A stretch of DNA of 64,000 nucleotides from assembly GCF_935822925.1 (NCBI RefSeq), contig NZ_CAKXZS010000023.1, positions 434,001 through 498,000 of the forward strand, in the 5' to 3' direction. The translations under genes were made by a program, and so were the position numbers. The notes under the pieces were generated by a model, which made no database searches, was not told where the DNA came from, and saw nothing but the letters and a program-made list of their open reading frames with translations. This stretch comes from Mesorhizobium ventifaucium. GTDB taxonomy: Bacteria > Pseudomonadota > Alphaproteobacteria > Rhizobiales > Rhizobiaceae. Below, one piece after another: positions 49,542-59,528 of this stretch (positions are counted from its first letter, which is position 1; the number at the start of each line of letters is the position of its first letter).

Positions 49542-50566
49542 GCTGCGCCCCGCAGGTTCACCGCCTCGGCAGCGCTTGAAAACACCTCACGCAGCGCGGC
49601 AATGACGCGGACAGGCTCGAAAGAGGTGAGGATGGCCTTCCGCTGCTCATCGACGACGCCAGCGGCGTGGCGGTCGAGATACCAGCCAAGATGCTTGCGC
49701 GCCTGGCGCACGCCGCTTTCGATGCCGTAGAGCGACAGCATGTCCTGGTAGTGAGCAACGACGTAGTCGGCCAACGCTTGCGGGCTTTCCGGCACGCCGG
49801 GCGTCGCCTCTTTTGCCGCGGCTGCCGCAATGCTGCTTGCCGTCCAGGGTGCGCCGTAGTGGGCGCGGCCGATCATCACAGCGTCGGCGCCCGACTGGTC
49901 GAGGATCATTGCTGCCTCCGCCGGCGAGCCGACATCGCCATTGGCAACGACCGGGATCGAGACAGCCTGCTTAATGCGCGCGATGGCGCGCCAGTCGGCC
50001 TTGCCCTGGTAGAACTGGCAGCGCGTGCGGCCATGCACCGTCACCATCTGAACCCCCGCCTGCTCGGCGCGGCGCGCCAGCAGCGGGGCGTTGAGCGCGC
50101 TTTCGTCCCAGCCGAGCCGCATCTTGACCGTGACCGGCACCTCGACGGCGCCGACCACCGCCTCGATCAGCGACAAAGCGTGATCGAGATCGCGCATCAG
50201 CGCCGAACCGGCATAGCCGCCGGTCACCTTCTTGGCCGGACAGCCCATATTGATGTCGATGATGTCGGCGCCCTCGCCCGCGGCTATACGGGCGCCCTCT
50301 GCCATATGCGTGGCCTCACGGCCGGCAAGCTGGACCATGTGCACAGGCAGCCCGGAATGGCGAATGCGCAGGCCGCAACCGGCTCTGCCCCTGGCAAGCT
50401 CGCCGCTCGCCACCATCTCGGACACCACCAACCCGGCGCCATGCGCATAGGCACGCTGCCGGAACGGCTCATCTGTTATGCCCGACATGGGCGCGAGAAA
50501 AGCGCGATTGCGGATTCTCACACGACCCACGTCCAGCGGTGAAGCCAATTTGGTCAGGTCAAGCAT
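49538..50566 (-). CDS. dusB: tRNA-dihydrouridine synthase (DusB / NifR3)
   Basis: 342 aa FMN enzyme from ATG 50566 (an upstream ATG at 50629 would add 21 poorly conserved residues). NRAFLAPMSGITDEPFRQRA, the family signature INMGCPAKKVTGGYAGSAL with the catalytic Cys, HGRTRCQFYQGKADW, and NGDVGSP with the FMN phosphate site. It reduces uridines in tRNA. Historically nifR3 in rhizobia and Rhodobacter because it heads the ntrBC operon, as here. Confidence 0.96.
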   Translation of the reverse strand: MLDLTKLASPLDVGRVRIRNRAFLAPMSGITDEPFRQRAYAHGAGLVVSEMVASGELARGRAGCGLRIRHSGLPVHMVQLAGREATHMAEGARIAAGEGADIIDINMGCPAKKVTGGYAGSALMRDLDHALSLIEAVVGAVEVPVTVKMRLGWDESALNAPLLARRAEQAGVQMVTVHGRTRCQFYQGKADWRAIARIKQAVSIPVVANGDVGSPAEAAMILDQSGADAVMIGRAHYGAPWTASSIAAAAAKEATPGVPESPQALADYVVAHYQDMLSLYGIESGVRQARKHLGWYLDRHAAGVVDEQRKAILTSFEPVRVIAALREVFSSAAEAVNLRGAA

Positions 50567-50721
50567 GCACAAAAACCAAGCATTTCTTATAGATGCACAT
50601 TCTCTAGCCAGAATGGCGGCAATGTGCAACTCGCAATGACGTCACATTAAGGCGCATTTGGGAAAAAGGCTGGCACGCCAAAGCGGCGTGCGTACCTGGG
50701 GCGCTTTGGCACTTTTCATCT

Positions 50722-50769
50722 GCGCATGATCTCTTCCGAAAAGCGATTCCACTTTTCGGGATGATGCGC
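50722..50769. repeat. Dispersed palindromic element, copy 2
   Basis: GCGCATGATC, then CCGAAAA-N10-TTTTCGG, then GATGATGCGC: an almost perfect 48-bp palindrome just before the ispDF start. Same element as 43019-43067. It would form a long hairpin in the ispDF leader if transcribed. Confidence 0.8.
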
Positions 50770-50782
50770 TAAGCGTCTCGGC

Positions 50783-52012
50783 ATGACAGACGCAAGCGAA
50801 AAGCAGGCTTTGGCGGCGGACGACAAGGTTGCCGTCGTTATCGTCGCCGCCGGCCGCGGCGCGCGCGCCGGTCAGGCCGACGGGCCGAAGCAATACCAAA
50901 GGATCGGCGGCCGTGCCATCATAGCGCGCACATTGGACGTGTTTCTGGCGCATCCGAGAATCGGTCCTGTCGTTGTCGCCATCCATGCCGACGACAGCGC
51001 GCTTTTTCGCAGCGCCGCCGGCGCCAACGCCGATCGGGTGGTCACGGTGACCGGTGGAGCGTCCAGGCAGGACTCCGTCCGACTCGGATTGCTTGCGCTG
51101 AGAGGCCATGCGCCGAGCCGGATTCTGGTCCATGATGCCGTCCGCCCGTTCGTCGACGCGGAACTGATAGACCGCACGATCGCCGCCATCGGCGAGCGCC
51201 AGGGAGCGCTGCCTACCCTGCCTGTCGCCGATACGCTGAAACGTGAGTCGGCCGCCGGCATGATCGGCGAAACGGTTTCCAGGAACGGGCTTCATGCCGC
51301 CCAGACGCCGCAGGGCTTTCCGTTCTGGCCGATCCTGGCTGCCCATGAAAAGGCCCATCATCTGGGCAAGGCGGACTTCACCGACGACGCGGCGATTGCC
51401 GAATGGGCGAATATTCCAGTGAAAATCGTCCCGGGCTCGCCGGACAATGTCAAACTCACCTGGGCAAGGGATATCTCGATGGCGGATCAGCGGCTTTCCG
51501 GCGAACGGCCGCGTTTTCCGGATATCCGCACCGGCAATGGCTACGACGTCCATGCCTTCGAGCCCGGCGACCATGTCGTCCTGTGCGGCGTCTCCATCCC
51601 GCACGACAAGAAACTGTCCGGCCATTCGGATGCCGATGTCGGCCTGCACGCCTTGACGGACGCGCTGCTCGCCACTTGCGGCGCGGGCGACATAGGCACG
51701 CATTTCCCGCCATCGGACCCGCAGTGGAAAGGCGTGGCCTCGCGGATCTTCGTCGAGCATGCGGCAGGATTGGTGCGCGCGCGCGGCGGGCGCATCGCCA
51801 ATGCCGACATCACGCTGATCTGCGAGGCGCCGCGCGTCGGCCCGCATCGTGAAGCGATGACCGAAATCCTTTCGGCAATGCTGGCGATTTCCAGGGACCG
51901 CATCTCGATCAAAGCGACAACCAACGAAAAGCTCGGCTTTGTCGGACGCGAGGAAGGCATAGCCGCCATCGCGACCGCCAGCGTCGCGTTTCCAGGCGAT
52001 GTCCCCGAATGA
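50783..52012 (+). CDS. ispDF: Bifunctional IspD-IspF of isoprenoid (MEP) pathway
   Basis: 409 aa fusion. IspD part (about 1-235): VVIVAAGRGARAGQADGPKQ (CTP-binding glycine loop) and VHDAVRPFVDAELIDR. IspF part (about 250-409): GNGYDVHAFEPGDHVVLCGV with the zinc DxH, GHSDADVGLHALTDALLAT, and ADITLICEAPRVGPHR. The enzyme makes CDP-methylerythritol and later the cyclic diphosphate, steps 3 and 5 of the pathway; the fusion is usual in alphaproteobacteria. Overlaps pncC by four bases. Confidence 0.97.
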   Translation: MTDASEKQALAADDKVAVVIVAAGRGARAGQADGPKQYQRIGGRAIIARTLDVFLAHPRIGPVVVAIHADDSALFRSAAGANADRVVTVTGGASRQDSVRLGLLALRGHAPSRILVHDAVRPFVDAELIDRTIAAIGERQGALPTLPVADTLKRESAAGMIGETVSRNGLHAAQTPQGFPFWPILAAHEKAHHLGKADFTDDAAIAEWANIPVKIVPGSPDNVKLTWARDISMADQRLSGERPRFPDIRTGNGYDVHAFEPGDHVVLCGVSIPHDKKLSGHSDADVGLHALTDALLATCGAGDIGTHFPPSDPQWKGVASRIFVEHAAGLVRARGGRIANADITLICEAPRVGPHREAMTEILSAMLAISRDRISIKATTNEKLGFVGREEGIAAIATASVAFPGDVPE

Positions 52013-52518
52013 GCAACAGCGATCTCGCAGATGCCCTGCTTCAAGCCTGCCAACAGCGCGGCATCATGCTGGCGACGGCCGAGAGCTGCACCGGCGGCAT
52101 GATCATCGCCGCCCTGACCGACATCGCCGGCTCTTCGACGGTGGTCGACCGGGGTTTCATCACCTATTCCAACGAGGCCAAGACTGAGATGCTCGGCGTA
52201 TCCGCCGCCACGCTCGAGGCGCACGGCGCGGTCTCACGGGAAACGGCGGTCGAGATGGCGGCCGGCGCCTTGGACCATTCGCGCGCCGGGCTAACCCTTG
52301 CCGTCACCGGCATTGCCGGTCCGGGCGGCGGCTCGACGGAAAAGCCCGTCGGCCTGGTCTGGTTCGGTATCGCCTTGACCGGCCGGCCGGTCGTCAGTGA
52401 ATGCCAGTTGTTTGCTGACAAAGGCCGCAATTTCATCCGCCGGGAGACGGTCAAGCATGCGCTTGAACTGGGCTTGCGCGCGCTCGCTGCGGATCAGGCT
52501 GCCGGCGTTGCGCCATAG
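52009..52518 (+). CDS. pncC: CinA-family nicotinamide-nucleotide amidohydrolase
   Basis: 169 aa, the stand-alone CinA C-terminal domain. AESCTGGMIIAALTDIAGSS (active-site Ser) and TGIAGPGGGSTEKPVGLVWF are the family blocks. PncC deamidates nicotinamide mononucleotide for NAD recycling. Starts inside the ispDF stop codon, so co-translated. Its last 25 bp overlap the end of the convergent COQ10-like gene. Confidence 0.93.
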   Translation: MSNSDLADALLQACQQRGIMLATAESCTGGMIIAALTDIAGSSTVVDRGFITYSNEAKTEMLGVSAATLEAHGAVSRETAVEMAAGALDHSRAGLTLAVTGIAGPGGGSTEKPVGLVWFGIALTGRPVVSECQLFADKGRNFIRRETVKHALELGLRALAADQAAGVAP

Positions 52519-52952
52519 ATGACGTCGGCGCGCTTCTCGAACGCCTCGGAGAACATGCGGAAGGCGCGATCGAACATCGCTCCCATCACCGCACCCAGAA
52601 TACGGCTCTTGAATTCGTAGTCGATGAAGAAGCAGACATTGCAACCGCCGTCGGCCGGCTCGAAACGCCAGGCATTGCTCAGATATTTGAACGGACCGTC
52701 GATATATTTGACGTCGATGGCCTTCTCGTCAGGCTTTAGCAGCACCTGCGTGGTGAAAGTCTCGCGGATCGCCTTGTAGCCAATGCTCATGTCGGCGACG
52801 AGCAGGGTGCGTCCGTCGCGTTCCTTGCGCGAGCGAACCGTCAGCGCCTCGCAAAGCGGCAGGAATTGCGGATAGGATTCGACATCGGCGACCAGAGCGA
52901 ACATCTGTTCCGGCGTATGCGTAACGCGGCGATGAGCTTCGAATTGTGGCAT
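52494..52952 (-). CDS. COQ10/RatA-like START-domain protein
   Basis: 152 aa SRPBCC-fold protein. MPQFEAHRRVTHTPEQMFAL, then VADVESYPQFLPLCEALTVR and FEPADGGCNVCFFIDYEFKS are the family blocks. COQ10-type proteins bind ubiquinone or its precursors and help the respiratory chain; the E. coli homologue RatA was described as a ribosome-association toxin, so database names vary. Next to lipA (12 bp downstream of it) in the pdh-lipA strand, supporting a respiratory-metabolic role. Confidence 0.9.
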   Translation of the reverse strand: MPQFEAHRRVTHTPEQMFALVADVESYPQFLPLCEALTVRSRKERDGRTLLVADMSIGYKAIRETFTTQVLLKPDEKAIDVKYIDGPFKYLSNAWRFEPADGGCNVCFFIDYEFKSRILGAVMGAMFDRAFRMFSEAFEKRADVIYGATPAA

Positions 52953-52964
52953 GAAACCAGTGTG

Positions 52965-53930
52965 TTAGGCGGACTTCTTGAGAAACGCTTCCCGCGCCGC
53001 GCGCAGCTTGGCGAAATCGTCGCCGGCGTGATGCGACGAACGCGTCAGCGGGCTCGATGCCACCAGCAGGAAGCCCTTGGTCTTGCCGATCGTCTCGAAG
53101 GACTTGAACTCCTCCGGCGTGACGAAACGGATCACCGGATGGTGCTTTTTCGAGGGCTGCAGATACTGACCGATGGTCATGAAGTCGACATTGGCCGAAC
53201 GCAGGTCGTCCATCAATTGCAGGATCTCGTTCCGCTCCTCGCCAAGGCCAACCATGATGCCGGATTTGGTGAAGATCGAGGGATCGAGTTCCTTGACCCG
53301 CTGCAGCAGCCTGATCGAATGGAAATAGCGGGCGCCCGGCCGGACTGTCAGATAGTTCGACGGAACGGTCTCCAAATTGTGGTTGAACACATCAGGCTTA
53401 GCCGCCACCACGATCTCCAGCGCGCCGTCCTTGCGCAGGAAGTCGGGCGTCAGGATTTCGATCGTCGTCGAAGGCGTTGCCGCCCTGATGGCGCCGATGA
53501 CCTCGGCAAAGTGCTGAGCTCCGCCATCGGCGAGATCGTCGCGATCGACTGAGGTGATGACGACATGAGTTAGACCCATTTGCTTGACGGCGTGGGCGAT
53601 GCGCGCCGGTTCATCGGGATCGAGCGCGGTCGGAATGCCGGTGGCGACGTTACAGAAGGCGCAGGCGCGCGTGCAGATCTCGCCCATGATCATGAAGGTG
53701 GCGTGCTTCTTCTCCCAGCACTCACCGATATTGGGGCACCCGGCCTCTTCGCACACCGTCACCAGCCTGTGCGACTTCACGATGTCGCGCGTCTCAGCAT
53801 AGCCTTTCGACATCGGCGCCTTGACGCGGATCCAGTCGGGCTTGCGCAGCACATCCTGGTCAGGCTTGTGCGCCTTTTCAGGATGCCGCAGGCGCGGCGC
53901 ATTGGCGATCGTGTCGAGGACGGTGACCAT
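52965..53930 (-). CDS. lipA: Lipoyl synthase
   Basis: 321 aa radical-SAM enzyme inserting two sulfurs into octanoylated lipoyl domains. Auxiliary cluster motif CEEAGCPNIGEC (C-x4-C-x5-C), radical-SAM motif CTRACAFC (C-x3-C-x2-C), GEICTRACAF context and the C-terminal RSSHHAGDDF with the cluster-binding Ser. Its substrates are the E2 and E1-beta lipoyl domains encoded just upstream by pdhC and pdhB. Confidence 0.97.
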   Translation of the reverse strand: MVTVLDTIANAPRLRHPEKAHKPDQDVLRKPDWIRVKAPMSKGYAETRDIVKSHRLVTVCEEAGCPNIGECWEKKHATFMIMGEICTRACAFCNVATGIPTALDPDEPARIAHAVKQMGLTHVVITSVDRDDLADGGAQHFAEVIGAIRAATPSTTIEILTPDFLRKDGALEIVVAAKPDVFNHNLETVPSNYLTVRPGARYFHSIRLLQRVKELDPSIFTKSGIMVGLGEERNEILQLMDDLRSANVDFMTIGQYLQPSKKHHPVIRFVTPEEFKSFETIGKTKGFLLVASSPLTRSSHHAGDDFAKLRAAREAFLKKSA

Positions 53931-54004
53931 CAGAAATCCAGTTCATTCGCGATCGCCTTCCGGCGTTCGCTTTCACAAGTCATCTAGGACTTTTCGCTGC
54001 AAAG

Positions 54005-54038
54005 AAAAAGGCCGCGGCGGCGCATGCCGCCACAGCCG
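54005..54038 (-). terminator. Intrinsic terminator after glsB
   Basis: On the minus strand GGCGGC-ATGC-GCCGCC, extended by partly paired flanks (GGCTGT / GCGGCC), is followed by TTTTT. It lies 26 bp after the glsB stop and separates it from lipA. Confidence 0.75.
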
Positions 54039-54063
54039 TTTTCGCATGGCAAGAGTTCAGCAA

Positions 54064-54321
54064 CTAACGGCGCACCAGGCGCCCTACCCAGATCAGCAGG
54101 CAGGCGCCAATGAAACCGGTGATCAAATAGGCGATCCAGCCGGCGCCGAAGGCGCCGATGTTGAGCGCCTGCAGGATGGCATTCAGCACGATCGCGCCGA
54201 CGATGCCCAGAACGATGTTCATCAAGACGCCCATGTTGCTTTTCATGAACATCTCGGCAAGCCAGCCCGCCAGCCCGCCGATGATGATGGCTGCGATCCA
54301 GCCCACGCCATTCACGTCCAT
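54064..54321 (-). CDS. GlsB/YeaQ/YmgE-family stress membrane protein
   Basis: 85 aa with three membrane helices: VGWIAAIIIGGLAGWLAEMF, GVLMNIVLGIVGAIVLNAIL and GWIAYLITGFIGACLLIWVG. The glycine-zipper-like spacing is typical of the transglycosylase-associated (GlsB) family, induced by general or acid stress in many bacteria; function unclear. The ATG has GGAGAGGG upstream. An exact EcfG promoter at 54380-54355 stands 34 bp before the start, so it is probably expressed on its own under general stress although flanked by pdh/lip genes. Confidence 0.92.
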   Translation of the reverse strand: MDVNGVGWIAAIIIGGLAGWLAEMFMKSNMGVLMNIVLGIVGAIVLNAILQALNIGAFGAGWIAYLITGFIGACLLIWVGRLVRR

Positions 54322-54354
54322 ATGCCCTCTCCTCTGGTGACGAATGCATTCGGA

Positions 54355-54380
54355 AACGAATTACCTTGCCGTTGAGTTCC
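54355..54380 (-). promoter_or_regulatory. EcfG-type general stress promoter of glsB, GGAAC-N17-CGTT
   Basis: Exact consensus. Predicted start near 54348 gives a leader of about 26 nt that carries the ribosome site of the stress membrane protein gene. Confidence 0.8.
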
Positions 54381-54417
54381 TTGGCTCTCACGTGCCGGGT
54401 CTCACGCGGTCAATTTA

Positions 54418-55881
54418 TCATGCGTTCAGCGCGCGGCCATAGGCGTCGAGCACGCTTTCCTTCATCATCTCCGACAGCGTGGGATGCGGGAAGATCGTGT
54501 GCATCAGTTCTTCCTCGGTGGTCTCCAGGTTCATCGCCACGACAAAGCCCTGGATCAGCTCGGTCACTTCGGCGCCGACCATATGCGCGCCGAGCAACTG
54601 CCCGGTCTTCCTGTCGAAGATGGTCTTGACGAAACCCTGGTCCTCGCCGAGCGCGATGGCCTTGCCGTTGGCGGCGAACTGAAAGCGGCCGACGCGGATG
54701 TCCTTGCCTTCGGCCTTGGCTTTCGCTTCGGTCAACCCGACGGAGGCAACCTGCGGGTTGCAATAGGTGCAGCCCGGAATTTTCAGTTTGTCAGTGGCGT
54801 GCACGCCGGGGAGATTGGCGATCTTCTCCACGCAGACCACGCCCTCGTGCTCGGCCTTGTGGGCGAGCAAAGGCGGGCCGGCAACATCGCCGATGGCATA
54901 GATGCCGGGCATATTGGTATTGCCGTAGCCGTCGACGACGACGCAGCCGCGCTCGGTCTTCACGCCGAGCGCTTCGAGGCCGAGATTTTCGATATTGCCC
55001 TGCACGCCGACGGCCGAGATCATCCGGTCGGCGGTGATCTTCTCGACCTTGCCGTCCTTCATCTCGACATGCGCGGTCACCGAGTTCGCACCTTTTTCGA
55101 CCTTGGTGACCTTGGCATCGAGGATGATCTTCATGCCTTGCTTCTCGAACTGCTTTTGCGCGAATTTCGAGACTTCTGCGTCCTCGACCGGCATCACCGC
55201 CGGCAGCAACTCGACCACCGTCACCTCCGCGCCCATGGTGCGGTAGAATGAGGCGAATTCGATGCCGATTGCGCCCGAACCCATCACCAGCAGCGATTTC
55301 GGCATCTCCTTCGGCACCATCGCTTCGAAATAGGTCCAGATCAGCTTGCCGTCGGGCTCGATGCCGGGCAGCGCACGCGGCCTGGCGCCGGTCGCCAGGA
55401 TGATGTGCTTGGCAGTGTATGTGCCCTCGCCCTTGACGCCCTTGGGCGCCGGCGGCTGTGGCTCCATCGGCTTCTTCGACGATTTCGACACGACGATCTC
55501 GCCCGGTCTATCGCCGGAAGCTGCCTTGGACAGCTTGGCTTCGCCCCAGATGACATCGACCTTGTTCTTCTTCATCAGGAAGGCGACGCCGCCGTTCAGC
55601 CGCAGCGAGACCTTTCGCGAGCGGTCGACCACGGCAGCGGTATCGACGCTGACCTTGCCGTCGATCTTCAAGCCGTAGTCCTTCAAATGATCCGAATAGT
55701 GCATGATCTCGGCCGAACGCAGCAGCGCCTTGGTCGGGATGCAACCCCAATTGAGGCAGATGCCGCCGAGATGCTCGCGCTCGACGATCGCTGTCTTGAA
55801 TCCGAGTTGGGCGGAACGCACCGCCGTGACGTAGCCGCCGGGGCCGGAGCCGATGATGATGACGTCGTAGTTCTCAGCCAC
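54418..55881 (-). CDS. lpdA: Dihydrolipoyl dehydrogenase (E3)
   Basis: 487 aa flavoprotein from GTG 55881, preceded by GGGGAG. FAD site IIIGSGPGGYVTAVRSAQLG; redox disulfide GGICLNWGCIPTKAL; NAD site LLVMGSGAIGIEFASFYRTM; second FAD motif YAIGDVAGPPLLAHKAEHEG; catalytic His-Glu in HTIFPHPTLSEMMKE. It reoxidises dihydrolipoamide on the E2 and so completes the pyruvate dehydrogenase complex encoded upstream. It contains no lipoyl domain. Confidence 0.97.
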   Translation of the reverse strand: MAENYDVIIIGSGPGGYVTAVRSAQLGFKTAIVEREHLGGICLNWGCIPTKALLRSAEIMHYSDHLKDYGLKIDGKVSVDTAAVVDRSRKVSLRLNGGVAFLMKKNKVDVIWGEAKLSKAASGDRPGEIVVSKSSKKPMEPQPPAPKGVKGEGTYTAKHIILATGARPRALPGIEPDGKLIWTYFEAMVPKEMPKSLLVMGSGAIGIEFASFYRTMGAEVTVVELLPAVMPVEDAEVSKFAQKQFEKQGMKIILDAKVTKVEKGANSVTAHVEMKDGKVEKITADRMISAVGVQGNIENLGLEALGVKTERGCVVVDGYGNTNMPGIYAIGDVAGPPLLAHKAEHEGVVCVEKIANLPGVHATDKLKIPGCTYCNPQVASVGLTEAKAKAEGKDIRVGRFQFAANGKAIALGEDQGFVKTIFDRKTGQLLGAHMVGAEVTELIQGFVVAMNLETTEEELMHTIFPHPTLSEMMKESVLDAYGRALNA

Positions 55882-55900
55882 GGATTTCTCCCCTGATTCT

Positions 55901-56539
55901 CTAGAGTTCCAACATGACGCGCACGATTGGCGCCAATGCCTGCCCGATTTTCCGCGTGTTCTCTGCGTCGAGATGGACGCCGTCGAGTGGCGTGGTCTCG
56001 GCCACCGAGCCCGCATCGAAGAAGCCGCAGCCGACCTCGTCGGCAAGGACGGAATATTGTGGCGCCAGCCGCTTCGACGCTTCATCGCCGCCGGCGAACA
56101 TTTCTTTGAATTCGGCGTTTTCCGTGCGGCTGACGGCGGGCGGTGCGACGATCAGGATCTGCGGCGACGGCCAATCGAACGGGTAGTCGTGACCGCGCAC
56201 GATGTCGATCAGGCGCTGCATGCCTTGCTTGGCGGCGACCGGATTGCCGTGAATCCACGGCTTCATGTCGTTGGCGCCGAGCATGATGATGACCAGGTCG
56301 ATCGGCGCATGCGTCATCAGGATCGTCGGCAACACTCTTGCGCCGTTACGGTCGGCGCCGGCCAGATGGTCATCGAAAGCTGTTGTGCGGCCGTTCAAGC
56401 CTTCGGCGATGACCTCGACGCTGGCTCCCAACGTCGTCTGCAGCACACTCGGCCAGCGGTCCTTGAGCGGGTGGCGATCCAGACTTGCCGCATCATAGCC
56501 CCAGGTCAGCGAATCGCCGTAGCAAAGGACTGTTTTCAT
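55901..56539 (-). CDS. SGNH/GDSL-family hydrolase inside the pdh operon
   Basis: 212 aa from ATG 56539 (GGAGTGGGG upstream). Block I MKTVLCYGDSLTWGYDA (nucleophile Ser), block III LGANDMKPW (Asn), block V DGVHLDAENTR (Asp and His). This layout matches arylesterase / acyl-esterase SGNH enzymes without signal peptide, so cytoplasmic. Substrate unknown. It lies between pdhC and lpdA, 146 and 20 bp away, on the same strand, and is likely co-transcribed with the complex. Confidence 0.9.
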   Translation of the reverse strand: MKTVLCYGDSLTWGYDAASLDRHPLKDRWPSVLQTTLGASVEVIAEGLNGRTTAFDDHLAGADRNGARVLPTILMTHAPIDLVIIMLGANDMKPWIHGNPVAAKQGMQRLIDIVRGHDYPFDWPSPQILIVAPPAVSRTENAEFKEMFAGGDEASKRLAPQYSVLADEVGCGFFDAGSVAETTPLDGVHLDAENTRKIGQALAPIVRVMLEL

Positions 56540-56684
56540 GCGTTTGCCCCACTCCGGTCGAAATCCGCCCGCGCGCGCCTCACCCGCCGGCCCACGAACA
56601 GCCAATGCACGACGATCGTTGCAACGCTGGAAGGCTGAAGGCAAAAAGGCTGGTGAAGAGTTCCCGCACCGCCTTCTTTCCCCT

Positions 56685-58064
56685 CTAGACCAGCATGCCC
56701 ATCGGGTTTTCGATCATGCGCTTGAAGGCGACGAGGAGTTCGGCGCCGAGCGCGCCGTCGACAGCGCGGTGATCGGTCGACAATGTCACCGACATAATGG
56801 TGGCGATCTTGATCTCACCGTTCTTGACCACCGCGCGCTCCTCGCCGGCGCCGACCGCCAGGATCGTCGCATGCGGCGGGTTGATGACGGCGGCAAAGTC
56901 CTTGATGCCGAACATGCCGAGATTGGACACCGCCGTGGTGCCGCCCTGGTATTCTTCCGGCTTCAGCTTGCGGCTGCGCGCGCGGCTGGCAAGATCCTTC
57001 ATCTCGTTGGAGATGACCGACAGCGTCTTTTCGTCGGCACGCCGGATGATTGGCGTGATCAGCCCGCCGGGGATCGACACGGCGACACCGACGTCAGCAT
57101 GCTTGTGCTTGACCATGGCGCTCTCGGTCCATGACGCATTGGCATCCGGCACCGCCATCAGCGCCATTGCCATCGCTTTGATGACCATGTCGTTGACCGA
57201 CAGCTTGTAGGCCGGCGCCTCACCCTTGTCGGTCTTCTTCACCGGGGCGGCACCGTTGATCTGCGTGCGCAGCGCCAGAAGCGCATCAAGCTCGCAGTCG
57301 AGCGTCAGGTAGAAATGCGGGATGGTGGTCGTGGCCTCGACCAGCCGGCGCGCAATGGTCTTGCGCATGTTGTCATGCGGGACAAGCTCGTAAGAGCCGT
57401 CGGCAAACAGTTTCAGCACCTGGTCGTCCGACATTGGCTTGGCTGCGGCCGCCGGAGCCGGAGCGCCGGCAGGTGCCGCTTTCGCGGCGGGTGCCGCCTT
57501 GGCGCCGCCGCTGGAGATCGCTGCATCGACATCGGCCTTGACCACGCGGCCATGCGGGCCGGAGCCGGTCACCGCGGAGACATCGACACCGGCTTCCCGG
57601 GCGATGCGACGGGCCAGCGGCGAGGCGAAGACACGTTCGCCGCTTGCATGGCCATTCGCAATCGGAGCCGCCTGGGGCGCCGGTGCGGCCGCAGGTTTCG
57701 GCGCTTCCGGCTTTGGGGTTTCCGCCTTTGGTGCTTCAGTTTTGGGGGCTTCTGTTTTTGGTGCCTCAGCCTTTGCCGGCGCAGCGCCATCACCGCTCTT
57801 GGCGGCAGCCGCCGCATCCTCGCCTTCGGCTGCGAGCACGGCGATCAGCGCGTTGACCCTGACGCCTTCGGTGCCGGCCGGAACCACCAGCTTGGCCACC
57901 GTGCCCTCATCGACGGCTTCAACTTCCATCGTCGCCTTGTCGGTCTCGATCTCGGCGATCACATCGCCCGGCGAAACCTTGTCGCCCTCCTTGACCAGCC
58001 ACTTGGCAAGATTGCCCTCTTCCATAGTGGGCGACAGGGCCGGCATGGTGATATTGATCGGCAT
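56685..58064 (-). CDS. pdhC: Pyruvate dehydrogenase E2, dihydrolipoamide acetyltransferase
   Basis: 459 aa. One lipoyl domain at 1-80 with the lipoylated Lys in ETDKATMEVEAVDEG; a long Ala/Pro/Lys-Thr linker built from repeated 'APKTE' units; a peripheral-subunit-binding domain (FASPLARRIAREAGVDVSAV, GPHGRVVKADVDAA); and the catalytic domain with DHRAVDGALGAELLVAFK (active-site His and Asp). Forms the core of the complex. It follows pdhB after 18 bp. Confidence 0.97.
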   Translation of the reverse strand: MPINITMPALSPTMEEGNLAKWLVKEGDKVSPGDVIAEIETDKATMEVEAVDEGTVAKLVVPAGTEGVRVNALIAVLAAEGEDAAAAAKSGDGAAPAKAEAPKTEAPKTEAPKAETPKPEAPKPAAAPAPQAAPIANGHASGERVFASPLARRIAREAGVDVSAVTGSGPHGRVVKADVDAAISSGGAKAAPAAKAAPAGAPAPAAAAKPMSDDQVLKLFADGSYELVPHDNMRKTIARRLVEATTTIPHFYLTLDCELDALLALRTQINGAAPVKKTDKGEAPAYKLSVNDMVIKAMAMALMAVPDANASWTESAMVKHKHADVGVAVSIPGGLITPIIRRADEKTLSVISNEMKDLASRARSRKLKPEEYQGGTTAVSNLGMFGIKDFAAVINPPHATILAVGAGEERAVVKNGEIKIATIMSVTLSTDHRAVDGALGAELLVAFKRMIENPMGMLV

Positions 58065-58082
58065 CTTGTCCTCCCGCCCTGC

Positions 58083-59513
<1,431 letters not shown>

Positions 59514-59528
59514 GGCCTTGCCCTCTCG

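Noticed and set aside
50783..52012. ispD-ispF fusion as novel
   Set aside because: Common bifunctional IspDF in alphaproteobacteria.
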